This document shows positions 17,470-24,109 of a stretch of DNA of 64,000 nt, one piece after another (within the stretch, counting starts at the first letter, position 1; every line of letters begins with the position of its first letter). Below the pieces are notes generated by a model that had not been told where the DNA came from, did not search any database, and was given only the letters and a program-made list of their open reading frames with translations. Source of the stretch: Halobacterium sp. DL1 (GTDB taxonomy: Archaea > Halobacteriota > Halobacteria > Halobacteriales > Halobacteriaceae); assembly GCA_000230955.3 (NCBI GenBank), contig CP007060.1, forward strand, positions 2,300,216 to 2,364,215. The letters run 5' to 3'. A program made the translations under genes and the position numbers.

Positions 17470-17486
17470 GACGTGGATTCCACGTC
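17470..17486. promoter_or_regulatory. 17-bp perfect palindrome GACGTGGA-T-TCCACGTC
   Basis: An 8-1-8 perfect inverted repeat lies in the 324-nt gap between the divergent lipoprotein (start 17318) and winged-helix (start 17643) genes. Its length and symmetry fit a dimeric regulator site. It is 157 nt from the regulator start and 152 nt from the lipoprotein start, so the target promoter is uncertain. The rest of the gap shows no gene. Confidence 0.45.
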
Positions 17487-17642
17487 CCCCCTCGCCCGCG
17501 TCACTGGGCACCGACTGACGGGCCGACGCTCGCCCGGCGGGCAGTGTCCCCGCAGCAGCGCCACGGCCGGGTCCGTGCGGGTGGCTCAGCGAGGCGGGGC
17601 GTCGGTGGATTCTTGCATTCAGCCGACGAATCGACGCAGAGG

Positions 17643-17921
17643 ATGGATACGGTGCTCTGGCAGACGCTCGCCGGTACGCGCGGAGGGCCGAACCGGGCCC
17701 GTATCCTCAGCGCCCTGGACGACAAACCCCGGAACGCCAACCAGCTCGCCGACGACCTCGAACTGGCGTACAACACGGTCCGGTACCACCTCGACGTACT
17801 CGAGGAGAACCAGGTCGTCACCAGCAGCGAGGCCAGCTACGGCTCCGTCTACCTCCCGAGCGACAGGGCGCGCCACAACTGGGAGACCGTCGAGACGATA
17901 CTCACACAGGTTGATGACTGA
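17643..17921 (+). CDS. Winged-helix transcriptional regulator (ArsR-like)
   Basis: A 92-aa winged-helix protein: RARILSALDDKPRNANQLADDLELAYNTVRYHLDVLEENQVV is a typical helix-turn-helix plus wing of the haloarchaeal ArsR/IclR-like type. The C-terminal tail (SDRARHNWETVETILTQ) probably mediates dimerisation. The small membrane protein gene that follows after 48 nt is a common companion in haloarchaea, suggesting a two-gene membrane-sensing or co-regulated unit; that link is inference. Confidence 0.85.
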   Translation: MDTVLWQTLAGTRGGPNRARILSALDDKPRNANQLADDLELAYNTVRYHLDVLEENQVVTSSEASYGSVYLPSDRARHNWETVETILTQVDD

Positions 17922-17969
17922 CATGACTGTCGAACGACCCCGGCGCCGGCGCGCGGCAACCAACAGAGC

Positions 17970-18266
17970 GTGGAGGGACCCGGCGTGAGCCTCGTGCTGA
18001 ACGCGGCCAGAGTCGCCGCCGCGACGAACATCCTGCTGCTGGGCGTGCTCGTCGCCATCTGGGTCCGGACGTACCGCGAGATCCGCGCCCCGCTCACGCT
18101 CGGGTCCATCGTGTTCGCGGTGTTCCTCCTGGCCGAGAACGTCGTCGCGCTCTACTTCTACCTCGACCCACCAGTGCTGCCGTCTATCGCCGTTGAGGTG
18201 ATGATGGTGCTGCAGGTGCTCGAGACCGTCGGCATCGCCGCGCTCACCTACGTCACCTGGAAGTGA
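17970..18266 (+). CDS. Small three-helix membrane protein
   Basis: A protein of about 98 aa (GTG at 17970) or 93 aa (GTG at 17985) with three hydrophobic segments: ATNILLLGVLVAIWV, LGSIVFAVFLLAENVVALYFYL and VEVMMVLQVLETVGIAALTYV. It has no catalytic motif. It lies 48 nt after the winged-helix gene in the same direction and may be its regulatory partner. Confidence 0.75.
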   Translation: MEGPGVSLVLNAARVAAATNILLLGVLVAIWVRTYREIRAPLTLGSIVFAVFLLAENVVALYFYLDPPVLPSIAVEVMMVLQVLETVGIAALTYVTWK

Positions 18267-18387
18267 CCCCGAAGCCGGCGTAGGTATCGAGCGTCCGAAT
18301 CGACTCCGCGGCAGGTTCTCGGGGTGGGCAGCGTCGTTCTGCGCACTCACCTGGTAACGAATAGTCGGAAGCCGCTTCCCCCGCCAG

Positions 18388-19116
18388 CTACAGCCTTCGC
18401 GCTGCAGACGGGGTAGCAGTCCGGTTGGCGACCTCCCAAACTCCGACGCCGACGGCGGCCGCGACGACGGCCAACGCGGCGCTGGCCGTCGCCGCCGTCG
18501 CGACGGCGAGCACCCCGAGCGTGCCCGCGCAGGCCAGCGCCCGCCTCGGGTACTCTCTCCCCAGTCGAGTCATCACCGCGAGGAACAGCACCCCGACGGC
18601 GACGCCGGCAACGACATCGACGACGTAGTGGACGCCGAGGAACACCCTTGACAGGGCGACCAGCGCGACGAGGAGCCCCGCGACCACGAACCGGCGACGC
18701 CCCCACGTCTCGAGTACCAGCGCGGCACCACCGAACACCGCCGTCGACTTCGCCGCGTGGCCGCTCGGGAAGCCGAACCCGTCGGCGGTCACCAGCGACT
18801 CGTACACGGGGTCGGCCACTGCGGGGAGCCACGCCGGGAGCGTAGCCGTCGCGGCCCCCGGTGGCCGTGGGAGACCGAACGTGTGTTTGAGGAGCAGCGT
18901 GAGCGCGTACCCGCCGATGGCGAGCGAAAGCAGGAACAGGCTGTCTCCCAGCGGGCGCTCTACCCGGAGCACGCCGCGCCTACCGAGCCAGTAGAACGCT
19001 GCGATACCGACGAGGACGAACCACATGTCGCCGAACTGGGTGACGAGTCCGGCGACGGCGACAACCCACTCCGGAAGCTCCGTCACGACAGACAGTTCCC
19101 CTACGCCACGCGGCAT
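18388..19116 (-). CDS. PAP2-family membrane phosphatase
   Basis: A 242-aa membrane protein with about six helices and all three phosphatase motifs: KHTFGLPRP (K-x6-RP), PSGHAAKS (PSGH) and SRVFLGVHYVVD (SR-x5-H-x3-D). It is expected to remove phosphate from lipid phosphates or diphosphates such as polyprenyl diphosphate. The active site would face the outside. The first Met at 19116 is a reasonable start but not confirmed. Confidence 0.9.
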   Translation of the reverse strand: MPRGVGELSVVTELPEWVVAVAGLVTQFGDMWFVLVGIAAFYWLGRRGVLRVERPLGDSLFLLSLAIGGYALTLLLKHTFGLPRPPGAATATLPAWLPAVADPVYESLVTADGFGFPSGHAAKSTAVFGGAALVLETWGRRRFVVAGLLVALVALSRVFLGVHYVVDVVAGVAVGVLFLAVMTRLGREYPRRALACAGTLGVLAVATAATASAALAVVAAAVGVGVWEVANRTATPSAARRL

Positions 19117-19230
19117 CCGCGTTCCCTCCAGTTCATCCTCTCGGGGTAGAGAGCCCCTCTATTTAGGCGTTGGCGAACTGTCTGCAGGCCGACCGTTCGG
19201 TAGCAGGCGGTTCGTCGGGCGAGACTCCGG

Positions 19231-20283
19231 CTAGAACCCGAAGCCGGAGTGGTCCTCGGGCACGCTAATCGGACTCTTCGGCAGTCGCTCGGGGAGGTCG
19301 GCATCGTTGTACGCGCCCGGCGCGACGTCGTTCGGACCGTCGGCGTAGAACACCGACGCGAGTTCCTGTATCTGGCCGCGCCCGACGGAGAGTTCGAACT
19401 GGCCGCCGCCGTACAGCGATACGTCCTCGTCCAGCGCCCACTCGATGGTCTCCAGCAGCGACTCGACGGTGCCGAACCGCGAGGGCTTGACGTTCAGCCA
19501 GTCGGGCTCGAACGGCAACCCCCGGACGTCGTCCATGCCGTGAATCGGCGCGTCCCAGGAGACGCGGTCGGTGTGTTCCTCGACAATGGGCGTCGTCGCC
19601 TCGTCGAGCGCCGGGTCCTCGACGACGGCGTCGGGGAACGTCTCGAAGACGCGCTCGTAGAGCCGGGGGTCAGGGGACTGGTCGACGTCGGTGCCCTCGT
19701 AGCGGCCCTTCAGGTCGAGGATGCGGACGGCCTCGGTGTCAGCGAGGTAGTCGAACGTCTCACCCGGCCAGTCGGCGGTCGGGTCGACTTTCAGTTCGGC
19801 GCCGGGGTAGCGCTCGAACAGCGTCTCCATCCGGGACGTGTCGCCCTCGGGGAGTCGGCTGCTGACGACGAAGCGCACGGGGTCCAGCGAGCGGTCCAGG
19901 CGGTCGGCGAGCGTCGCGTCAGTCTGACGGAGCGCCAGGTCGAGGGCGGCGGCCTCGAACCCCCAGCGGCGGTAGTCCCGGAAGTCGTCTCGCTCGGGGC
20001 CGCCCGTGGGCCAGAGGTCGGTATCGTCGAGCGCCTGCGAGAACTCCGCGAACGTGTACTCGCCCGCGAGGTCGAAGGCGTCGTCGCCTCGCTCGTCCCA
20101 CCACGCCTCCAGTGCGTCGTGGTGGTCCATCTCGTAGGTCACGTCCTCGCCGCGGCCCGTCTCGCCGTCTCCGCGGAAGGTGACGATGGTCGTTGCCCGC
20201 GCGAACGCCGGCGTCTCGCGCTCGACGCGTTCGAGTTCGACTGATTCGACGGTCAGTGGGAGGTCCGCGACGGCGTCGTACAT
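19231..20283 (-). CDS. Enolase-superfamily-like protein
   Basis: A 350-aa protein with the N-terminal capping domain and a C-terminal barrel resembling the mandelate racemase/muconate-lactonising branch. Metal-ligand candidates are in ELKVDPTADW, VRILDLKGRYEG, VVEDPAL and WDAPIHGMDD; a late Lys occurs in WLNVKPSRFG. The classical KxK motif is incomplete, so a standard catalytic role is uncertain. Haloarchaeal relatives are usually called enolase-like domain proteins. Its neighbours are unrelated and give no substrate. Confidence 0.78.
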   Translation of the reverse strand: MYDAVADLPLTVESVELERVERETPAFARATTIVTFRGDGETGRGEDVTYEMDHHDALEAWWDERGDDAFDLAGEYTFAEFSQALDDTDLWPTGGPERDDFRDYRRWGFEAAALDLALRQTDATLADRLDRSLDPVRFVVSSRLPEGDTSRMETLFERYPGAELKVDPTADWPGETFDYLADTEAVRILDLKGRYEGTDVDQSPDPRLYERVFETFPDAVVEDPALDEATTPIVEEHTDRVSWDAPIHGMDDVRGLPFEPDWLNVKPSRFGTVESLLETIEWALDEDVSLYGGGQFELSVGRGQIQELASVFYADGPNDVAPGAYNDADLPERLPKSPISVPEDHSGFGF

Positions 20284-20323
20284 GGCTGGTCTGTCGCGGG
20301 CAATCGTGAAAAACCCGTGCGCC

Positions 20324-21040
20324 TCAGTCGGTGCTACGACCGTCGACGCCGCGTGTTTCCAGCGTCTTCACGCGGGTCACGAGCGCGAGGAACGTGGCGA
20401 GGAGTGTGAGCGTGACGGCGGCCGCGGCGGCGAGGTCGTGGGCGTGCAGCGAGTGGTCGAAGACGCCGTCGACGAGTTCCGCGCGCAGCAGCGTGTGGTG
20501 GGGGCCGCCGGCGACCTGGAGGAAGTAGTCCACGAGGTCGTTGAAGCCGTACCAGCCGACGGCGACGGCGACGGCGCCGACGGAGAACGTCGCGTAGCGG
20601 TGGATGAGGAACGCCTGAACCGCCATCCCGACGTGACTCACGACGAGGAACCAGTACATCGCCCACCAGAGGCCTGCCTGGCCGTTGACGACCAGTTGGA
20701 CGAACGGCGTCCACAGCCCGAGTTTGAGACAGCCGAAGAACGCCAGCGCGTGGAGCCAGTCGGCGTCGTAGTCGAGTTTGTAGGCGGCCAACGACAGCGC
20801 GATGAACAGCGTCGCGACGGGGCTGTCGGGGACGAGCGCCCACGCGAGCAGCGGTGTCTCCACGAACTGGACCCGGTAGTACCAGAAGCCGAAGGCGGTC
20901 CCCGCGATGTTGATGGCGACGATGACCCACGCGAACCGGAGTGCCAGACCCTCAAGCCACTCGGGGAGCGGCGCGACGTACCACGGCAGCGACGCCCGTG
21001 ACGGCAGCGACATACCCCGACCGTTCTCCGCCTGGGCCAT
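20324..21040 (-). CDS. DUF1405-family membrane protein
   Basis: A 238-aa membrane protein with about seven helices, resembling the YpjA/DUF1405 family (FAWVIVAINIAGTAFGFWYY; FGCLKLGLWTPFVQLVV; GFNDLVDYFLQVAGGPHHTLL). Function is unknown. Possible starts are at 21091, 21040 and 21013; I use 21040 because the first adds a basic tail unlike the rest. The structured repeat at 21121-21234 lies directly upstream. Confidence 0.8.
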   Translation of the reverse strand: MAQAENGRGMSLPSRASLPWYVAPLPEWLEGLALRFAWVIVAINIAGTAFGFWYYRVQFVETPLLAWALVPDSPVATLFIALSLAAYKLDYDADWLHALAFFGCLKLGLWTPFVQLVVNGQAGLWWAMYWFLVVSHVGMAVQAFLIHRYATFSVGAVAVAVGWYGFNDLVDYFLQVAGGPHHTLLRAELVDGVFDHSLHAHDLAAAAAVTLTLLATFLALVTRVKTLETRGVDGRSTD

Positions 21041-21120
21041 AGCCTTGGTGGGTCTGCGGCGCGTCCGGTTGGTCGACTCGCCGGCAGTCATCGCTCCAGC
21101 CGGCTACCCTTCGCCCGGGT

Positions 21121-21234
21121 GGATTGAAAGGGCGAGGTGGTCTGGAGGAACCCCGGGGAAGCAAGGACCACAGCGAGTGGAACGAGCGAGGACCGCAGCG
21201 ACCCGCGGGAGTCCAGACCACCGAGGGCTTTCTA
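21121..21234 (+). repeat. Dispersed structured intergenic element, copy 1
   Basis: About 114 bases starting GGATTGAAAGGGCGAG and ending CCGAGGGCTTTC. An 11-bp perfect stem pairs 21136-21146 with 21212-21222, and GAAAG near the 5' end can pair with CTTTC at the 3' end. The second copy (43880-43992) keeps the same design with different stem sequence. It lies between divergent genes (DUF1405 protein and pdxS). It may be a noncoding RNA, a MITE-like element or both. Confidence 0.7.
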
Positions 21235-21305
21235 GCGTTGTCGAATCGACGAGAGGAGCGAGCAGCAGTTACCCCCAAACCAGCCCCCCGTTCCGCAACC
21301 GCCCC

Positions 21306-21312
21306 AGTTAAG
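21306..21312 (+). promoter_or_regulatory. TATA box of pdxS
   Basis: AGTTAAG is centred about 28 nt before the pdxS ATG at 21337, as expected for a leaderless haloarchaeal mRNA. Confidence 0.5.
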
Positions 21313-21336
21313 CGGCGGCCCCCGCTACGTACGCGT

Positions 21337-22245
21337 ATGGCTACCGAGACCGACCTCGAGGACCTGCGGCGCGGCAGCGACCTCGTGAAGCGCGGCTTCG
21401 CGAAGATGCAGAAGGGCGGCGTCATCATGGACGTCGTCGACGCAGAACAGGCGAAGATAGCGGAGGAGGCCGGCGCGGTCGCAGTGATGGCGCTGGAGGC
21501 CGTCCCGGCGGACATCCGGAAGCGTGGCGGCGTCGCGCGGATGGCCGACCCCGCGGACGTGAGCGAGATCGTCGACTCCGTCTCCATCCCGGTGATGGGG
21601 AAGTCCCGCATCGGCCACACGAAGGAGGCAGAGATTCTCCAGGCGGTTGGCGTGGACATGATCGACGAGTCCGAGGTGCTGACGCCCGCGGACGACAAGT
21701 ACCACATCGACAAGCGCGACTTCACCGCGCCGTTCGTCTGTGGCGCGCGGAACCTCGGCGAGGCGCTCCGGCGCATCGACGAGGGCGCGGCGATGATCCG
21801 CACGAAGGGCGAGGCCGGCACGGGCGACGTGAACCAGGCCGTCCACCACCAGCGCACCATCAAGAGCGCAATCCGTGAACTCGAGGGGATGACCCACGAG
21901 GAGCGCGAGCACTACGCACGCGACATCGAGGCGCCCGCGGAACTCGTCCACGAGACCGCCGAGATGGGGCGACTGCCGGTCGTGAACTTCGCGGCGGGCG
22001 GCATCGCGACGCCCGCGGACGCGGCGCTGATGATGCACCACGAGTGCGACGGCATCTTCGTCGGCTCCGGCATCTTCGGCGCGGAGGACCCCGAATCGAT
22101 GGGACGCGCCATCGTCGACGCCGTGAACAACTGGGACGACCCCGAGCGACTCGCAGACATCTCTTCGAACATCGGCTCCGGCATGAAGGGCGAGGCGAAC
22201 GCCGACCTGCCCGAGGAGGAGAAGATGCAGGGCCGCGGGAACTGA
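21337..22245 (+). CDS. pdxS: Pyridoxal 5'-phosphate synthase lyase subunit PdxS
   Basis: A 302-aa enzyme that builds pyridoxal 5'-phosphate from ribose 5-phosphate, glyceraldehyde 3-phosphate and ammonia delivered by PdxT. The barrel motifs are complete: [40 protein letters not shown], the Schiff-base Lys in [11 protein letters not shown], the second Lys in [12 protein letters not shown], and the phosphate-binding [13 protein letters not shown]. No pdxT gene is in the window. The ATG at 21337 is chosen from the TATA spacing and family N-terminus; upstream sequence in frame belongs to the repeat. Confidence 0.97.
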   Translation: MATETDLEDLRRGSDLVKRGFAKMQKGGVIMDVVDAEQAKIAEEAGAVAVMALEAVPADIRKRGGVARMADPADVSEIVDSVSIPVMGKSRIGHTKEAEILQAVGVDMIDESEVLTPADDKYHIDKRDFTAPFVCGARNLGEALRRIDEGAAMIRTKGEAGTGDVNQAVHHQRTIKSAIRELEGMTHEEREHYARDIEAPAELVHETAEMGRLPVVNFAAGGIATPADAALMMHHECDGIFVGSGIFGAEDPESMGRAIVDAVNNWDDPERLADISSNIGSGMKGEANADLPEEEKMQGRGN

Positions 22246-22594
22246 GCGCACAGACCCGCTTTTCAACGGGCGCTTCACCGCGCGCTGCCAGCGGCACCGC
22301 TGCGAGCCGTGTAACTCCGATACGTCGACCGCGCGGCTCGCGGGCCACTTCGTTCATCGTTCACTCAGGCCGCGGTCTCGCTGCGCTCGACCGCGCGCCC
22401 GCCCACCACCCCCCGAAAACACCCCCAATTCGAGACCGAACCGCGGGGATTTCTCGGTGAACCGACAACCAGACGTACCCAGGCATCCCAAGACCTATTA
22501 TCTCCTTTGAGGCGCCGCCATCTTGCGATTCGCGGAATCGTGCCCCGACGACCGTGAACGATCCCCGCGCGTCAGCCTCTGTCAGGGGGAAACA
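22246..22594. other. Intergenic region between pdxS and the leuA promoter
   Basis: No gene seen. It contains a GC-rich repeat at 22327-22400 that is the reverse complement of a similar element at 31975-32041 (shared core GCGCGGTCGAGCG-AGCGAG-CCGCGG). The rest is unremarkable. Confidence 0.55.
22327..22400 (-). repeat. GC-rich dispersed repeat, copy A
   Basis: Read on the minus strand it begins CGGGCGCGCGGTCGAGCGCA and ends in CCCGCGAGCCGCGCGGTC. The order of short blocks matches 31975-32041 on the plus strand. The arms CGCGG/CCGCG allow a hairpin. It is related in style (AGCGAAGCGAG cores) to the structured element at 21121 but is not the same family. Confidence 0.5.
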
Positions 22595-22602
22595 TGTATA
22601 AG
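22595..22602 (+). promoter_or_regulatory. TATA box of leuA
   Basis: TGTATAAG lies about 30 nt before an ATG at 22628 and about 52 nt before the GTG start used for leuA. A leaderless transcript from this box would begin at the ATG of the small out-of-frame ORF, not at the leuA start. Confidence 0.55.
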
Positions 22603-22627
22603 CGAGGGGCGCTCCGAGTCAATCACG

Positions 22628-22699
22628 ATGTCTCACAACGAGGCGCCCGGTGCAAGTCCGGGGGAACGGGTTCTTCGAGGGCACGTTAGCCCAGCGTAA
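22628..22699 (+). CDS. Possible upstream mini-ORF overlapping the leuA start
   Basis: A 23-codon frame (MSHNEAPGASPGERVLRGHV...) begins where a leaderless mRNA from the 22595 TATA box should start and ends inside leuA in another frame. It may be a short regulatory peptide, or the true leuA start may be misread because of a sequence difference. A small inverted repeat CCCGG/CCGGG (22646-22662) spans the leuA GTG. I cannot decide from sequence alone. Confidence 0.3.
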   Translation: MSHNEAPGASPGERVLRGHVSPA

Positions 22700-23852
22700 C
22701 GAGTTCGAGAAAGTACGAGTTTTCGATACGACGCTCCGCGACGGCGAGCAGACGCCACGGACCTCATTCGACTACGACGACAAGCGCACCATAGCCGCTG
22801 CGCTGGACGACGCGAACGTCCACGTCATCGAGGCCGGATTCCCAGCCAACAGTGAGGCCGAGGCCGAGGCAGCCGCGGACATCGCCGACTCGACCGACGC
22901 CGCGACCTGCGGGCTCGCCCGTGTCGTGGAGTCGGACGTCGAGGCGGCCGTAAACGCGGGCGTGGACATGGTCCACGTGTTCGCCTCCACGAGCGACGTC
23001 CAGATCGAGGACTCGATGCACACAACGAGAGAACAGGTAGTAGAGCGCTCCGTCGCAGCGGTCGAGCAGGCCGCTGCATCCGGCGCCGACGTCATGTTCT
23101 CGCCGATGGACGCCACCCGCACCGACCCCGCGTTCCTCGCGGAGATCGTCGAAGCGGTCGACGAGGTCGGCATCGAGTGGATCAACATCCCAGACACCTG
23201 CGGGGTCGCCACGCCGCGGCGGTTCGGCGACCTCGTCGAGTTCGTCGGCGAGCACACCGACGCCCGCATCGACGTGCACACGCACGACGACTTCGGCCTC
23301 GCCACCGCGAACGCGCTGGCGGGCGTCGAAGCCGGTGCGGACCAGGTGCAGGTGTCGGTCAACGGCATCGGCGAACGCGCCGGCAACGCGGCCTTCGAAG
23401 AGGTCGTGATGAGCGCCGAGAGCGTCTACGGCGCCGACACCGGCATCGACACGACCGCCATCGCGGACCTGTCGAAGCTGGTCGCCGAGCGCTCTTCGGT
23501 GCCGATTCCGGTGAACAAGTCCATCGTCGGGGCGAACGCGTTCGCCCACGAGTCGGGCATTCACGCCGCGGGCGTCATCGAGAACAGCGAGACGTTCGAG
23601 CCGGGCGTCATGACCCCCGAGATGGTCGGCGCCCAGCGCGAAGTCGTGCTCGGGAAACACTCCGGCACGCACGCCGTACGCAAGCACCTGCAGGAGGCGG
23701 GCTACGACCCCTCCGACACGGAGGTACGGGCGGTCACCAAGAAGGTGAAGGCCCACGCCAGCGACGAAGACGTCGTTACGGAGGCAGACCTGCGGGCGTT
23801 CGCAGGCGAGGTCGGCGTCGAGCGCGCCACCGAAGAGGTGCACGCGAAATGA
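22650..23852 (+). CDS. leuA: 2-Isopropylmalate synthase / (R)-citramalate synthase-type enzyme, without regulatory domain
   Basis: A 400-aa condensing enzyme that joins acetyl-CoA to a 2-oxo acid (2-oxoisovalerate for leucine or pyruvate for isoleucine). The HMGL-type barrel is complete: RVFDTTLRDGEQTPRTSF, HVIEAGFPANS, the metal-binding HTHDDFGLATANAL, and VNGIGERAGNAAFEEVVM. Subdomains up to DEDVVTEADLRAF follow, but the C-terminal leucine-binding regulatory domain of about 110-120 residues found in typical IPMS is absent. FFEGTLAQ just before the barrel is conserved in haloarchaeal LeuA, supporting this frame. The GTG start at 22650 is provisional. Confidence 0.88.
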   Translation: MQVRGNGFFEGTLAQRNEFEKVRVFDTTLRDGEQTPRTSFDYDDKRTIAAALDDANVHVIEAGFPANSEAEAEAAADIADSTDAATCGLARVVESDVEAAVNAGVDMVHVFASTSDVQIEDSMHTTREQVVERSVAAVEQAAASGADVMFSPMDATRTDPAFLAEIVEAVDEVGIEWINIPDTCGVATPRRFGDLVEFVGEHTDARIDVHTHDDFGLATANALAGVEAGADQVQVSVNGIGERAGNAAFEEVVMSAESVYGADTGIDTTAIADLSKLVAERSSVPIPVNKSIVGANAFAHESGIHAAGVIENSETFEPGVMTPEMVGAQREVVLGKHSGTHAVRKHLQEAGYDPSDTEVRAVTKKVKAHASDEDVVTEADLRAFAGEVGVERATEEVHAK

Positions 23853-23880
23853 GCGGCAACGCTTGCGCGACCAGCAACGG

Positions 23881-23887
23881 CTTTATG
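23881..23887 (+). promoter_or_regulatory. TATA box of the ilvB leader region
   Basis: CTTTATG, preceded by the BRE-like CAACGG, is centred about 29 nt before an ATG at 23913. The spacing predicts a leaderless transcript beginning at the leader-peptide ORF. It gives the ilv-leu genes their own promoter separate from leuA. Confidence 0.6.
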
Positions 23888-23912
23888 CGACGAGCTACTG
23901 CTGGCACGTACG

Positions 23913-23984
23913 ATGCAGTCGCACACCGCACTCCCCGGTTCGTCCGTGGTCAGCGGTGTGGCTGTCGGTATTGTAGGGGCGTAA
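23913..23984 (+). CDS. Putative 23-aa leader peptide upstream of ilvB, Val/Ile-containing
   Basis: A 23-codon ORF starts at the expected transcription start of the promoter above. Its second half reads VVSGVAVGIVGA: five Val and one Ile in residues 12-21, plus one Leu earlier. Its last codons (Val21, Gly22) form the 5' arm of a hairpin, and its TAA stop (23982-23984) lies in the loop. Codons 16-19 form one arm of an 11-bp long-range stem. The content and position match leader peptides of branched-chain amino-acid operons in bacteria. Archaeal examples are not familiar to me, so the role is inference. Confidence 0.5.
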   Translation: MQSHTALPGSSVVSGVAVGIVGA

Positions 23985-24042
23985 GCTACCCCTATCACCA
24001 TTCTCAATCGACCGAGTCGTTCCACGAACACCCGACAGCCAC
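23958..24042 (+). promoter_or_regulatory. Leader RNA structure: 11-bp stem enclosing a 6-bp hairpin
   Basis: GTGGCTGTCGG (23958-23968, leader codons Val-Ala-Val-Gly) is perfectly complementary to CCGACAGCCAC (24032-24042). Inside this loop TAGGGG (23974-23979) pairs with CCCCTA (23989-23994). No T-run follows the hairpin, so a simple intrinsic terminator is not evident; translational control is more likely than termination. Confidence 0.5.
23987..23993 (+). promoter_or_regulatory. Candidate anti-Shine-Dalgarno segment TACCCCT
   Basis: TACCCCT is exactly complementary to AGGGGTA (24096-24102), which overlaps the ilvB ribosome-binding site. The same CCCC block is the 3' arm of the hairpin with leader codons 21-22. 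The two pairings exclude each other, which is the logic of a switch. Confidence 0.45.
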
Positions 24043-24055
24043 TGCAGTATCCGCA

Positions 24056-24109
24056 ATGACACAGACACCAACGAACCGCGACACCACACCACGGGAGGGG
24101 TATCGATGA
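24056..24109 (+). CDS. Second mini-ORF, 17 aa, stop overlaps ilvB start
   Basis: A 17-codon frame, MTQTPTNRDTTPREGYR, ends in TGA within the ATGA that starts ilvB. Five of 17 residues are Thr, the precursor of 2-oxobutyrate in one isoleucine route, though the link may be chance. It has no Shine-Dalgarno of its own; the ilvB Shine-Dalgarno lies inside it. Translation of this frame would couple to ilvB initiation. Confidence 0.35.
   Translation: MTQTPTNRDTTPREGYR
24093..24100 (+). promoter_or_regulatory. Shine-Dalgarno sequence of ilvB
   Basis: GGGAGGGG contains GGAGG, 7 nt before the ilvB ATG, matching the 16S anti-SD core CCTCC. Strong SDs are not the rule in haloarchaea with leaderless mRNAs, which fits initiation here at an internal site. 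It overlaps the segment complementary to 23987-23993. Confidence 0.6.

Noticed and set aside
23974-23994. Intrinsic terminator at the ilvB leader hairpin
   Set aside because: No T-run follows the 6-bp stem; the sequence after it is CACCATTCTCAATCG. A translational role fits better.
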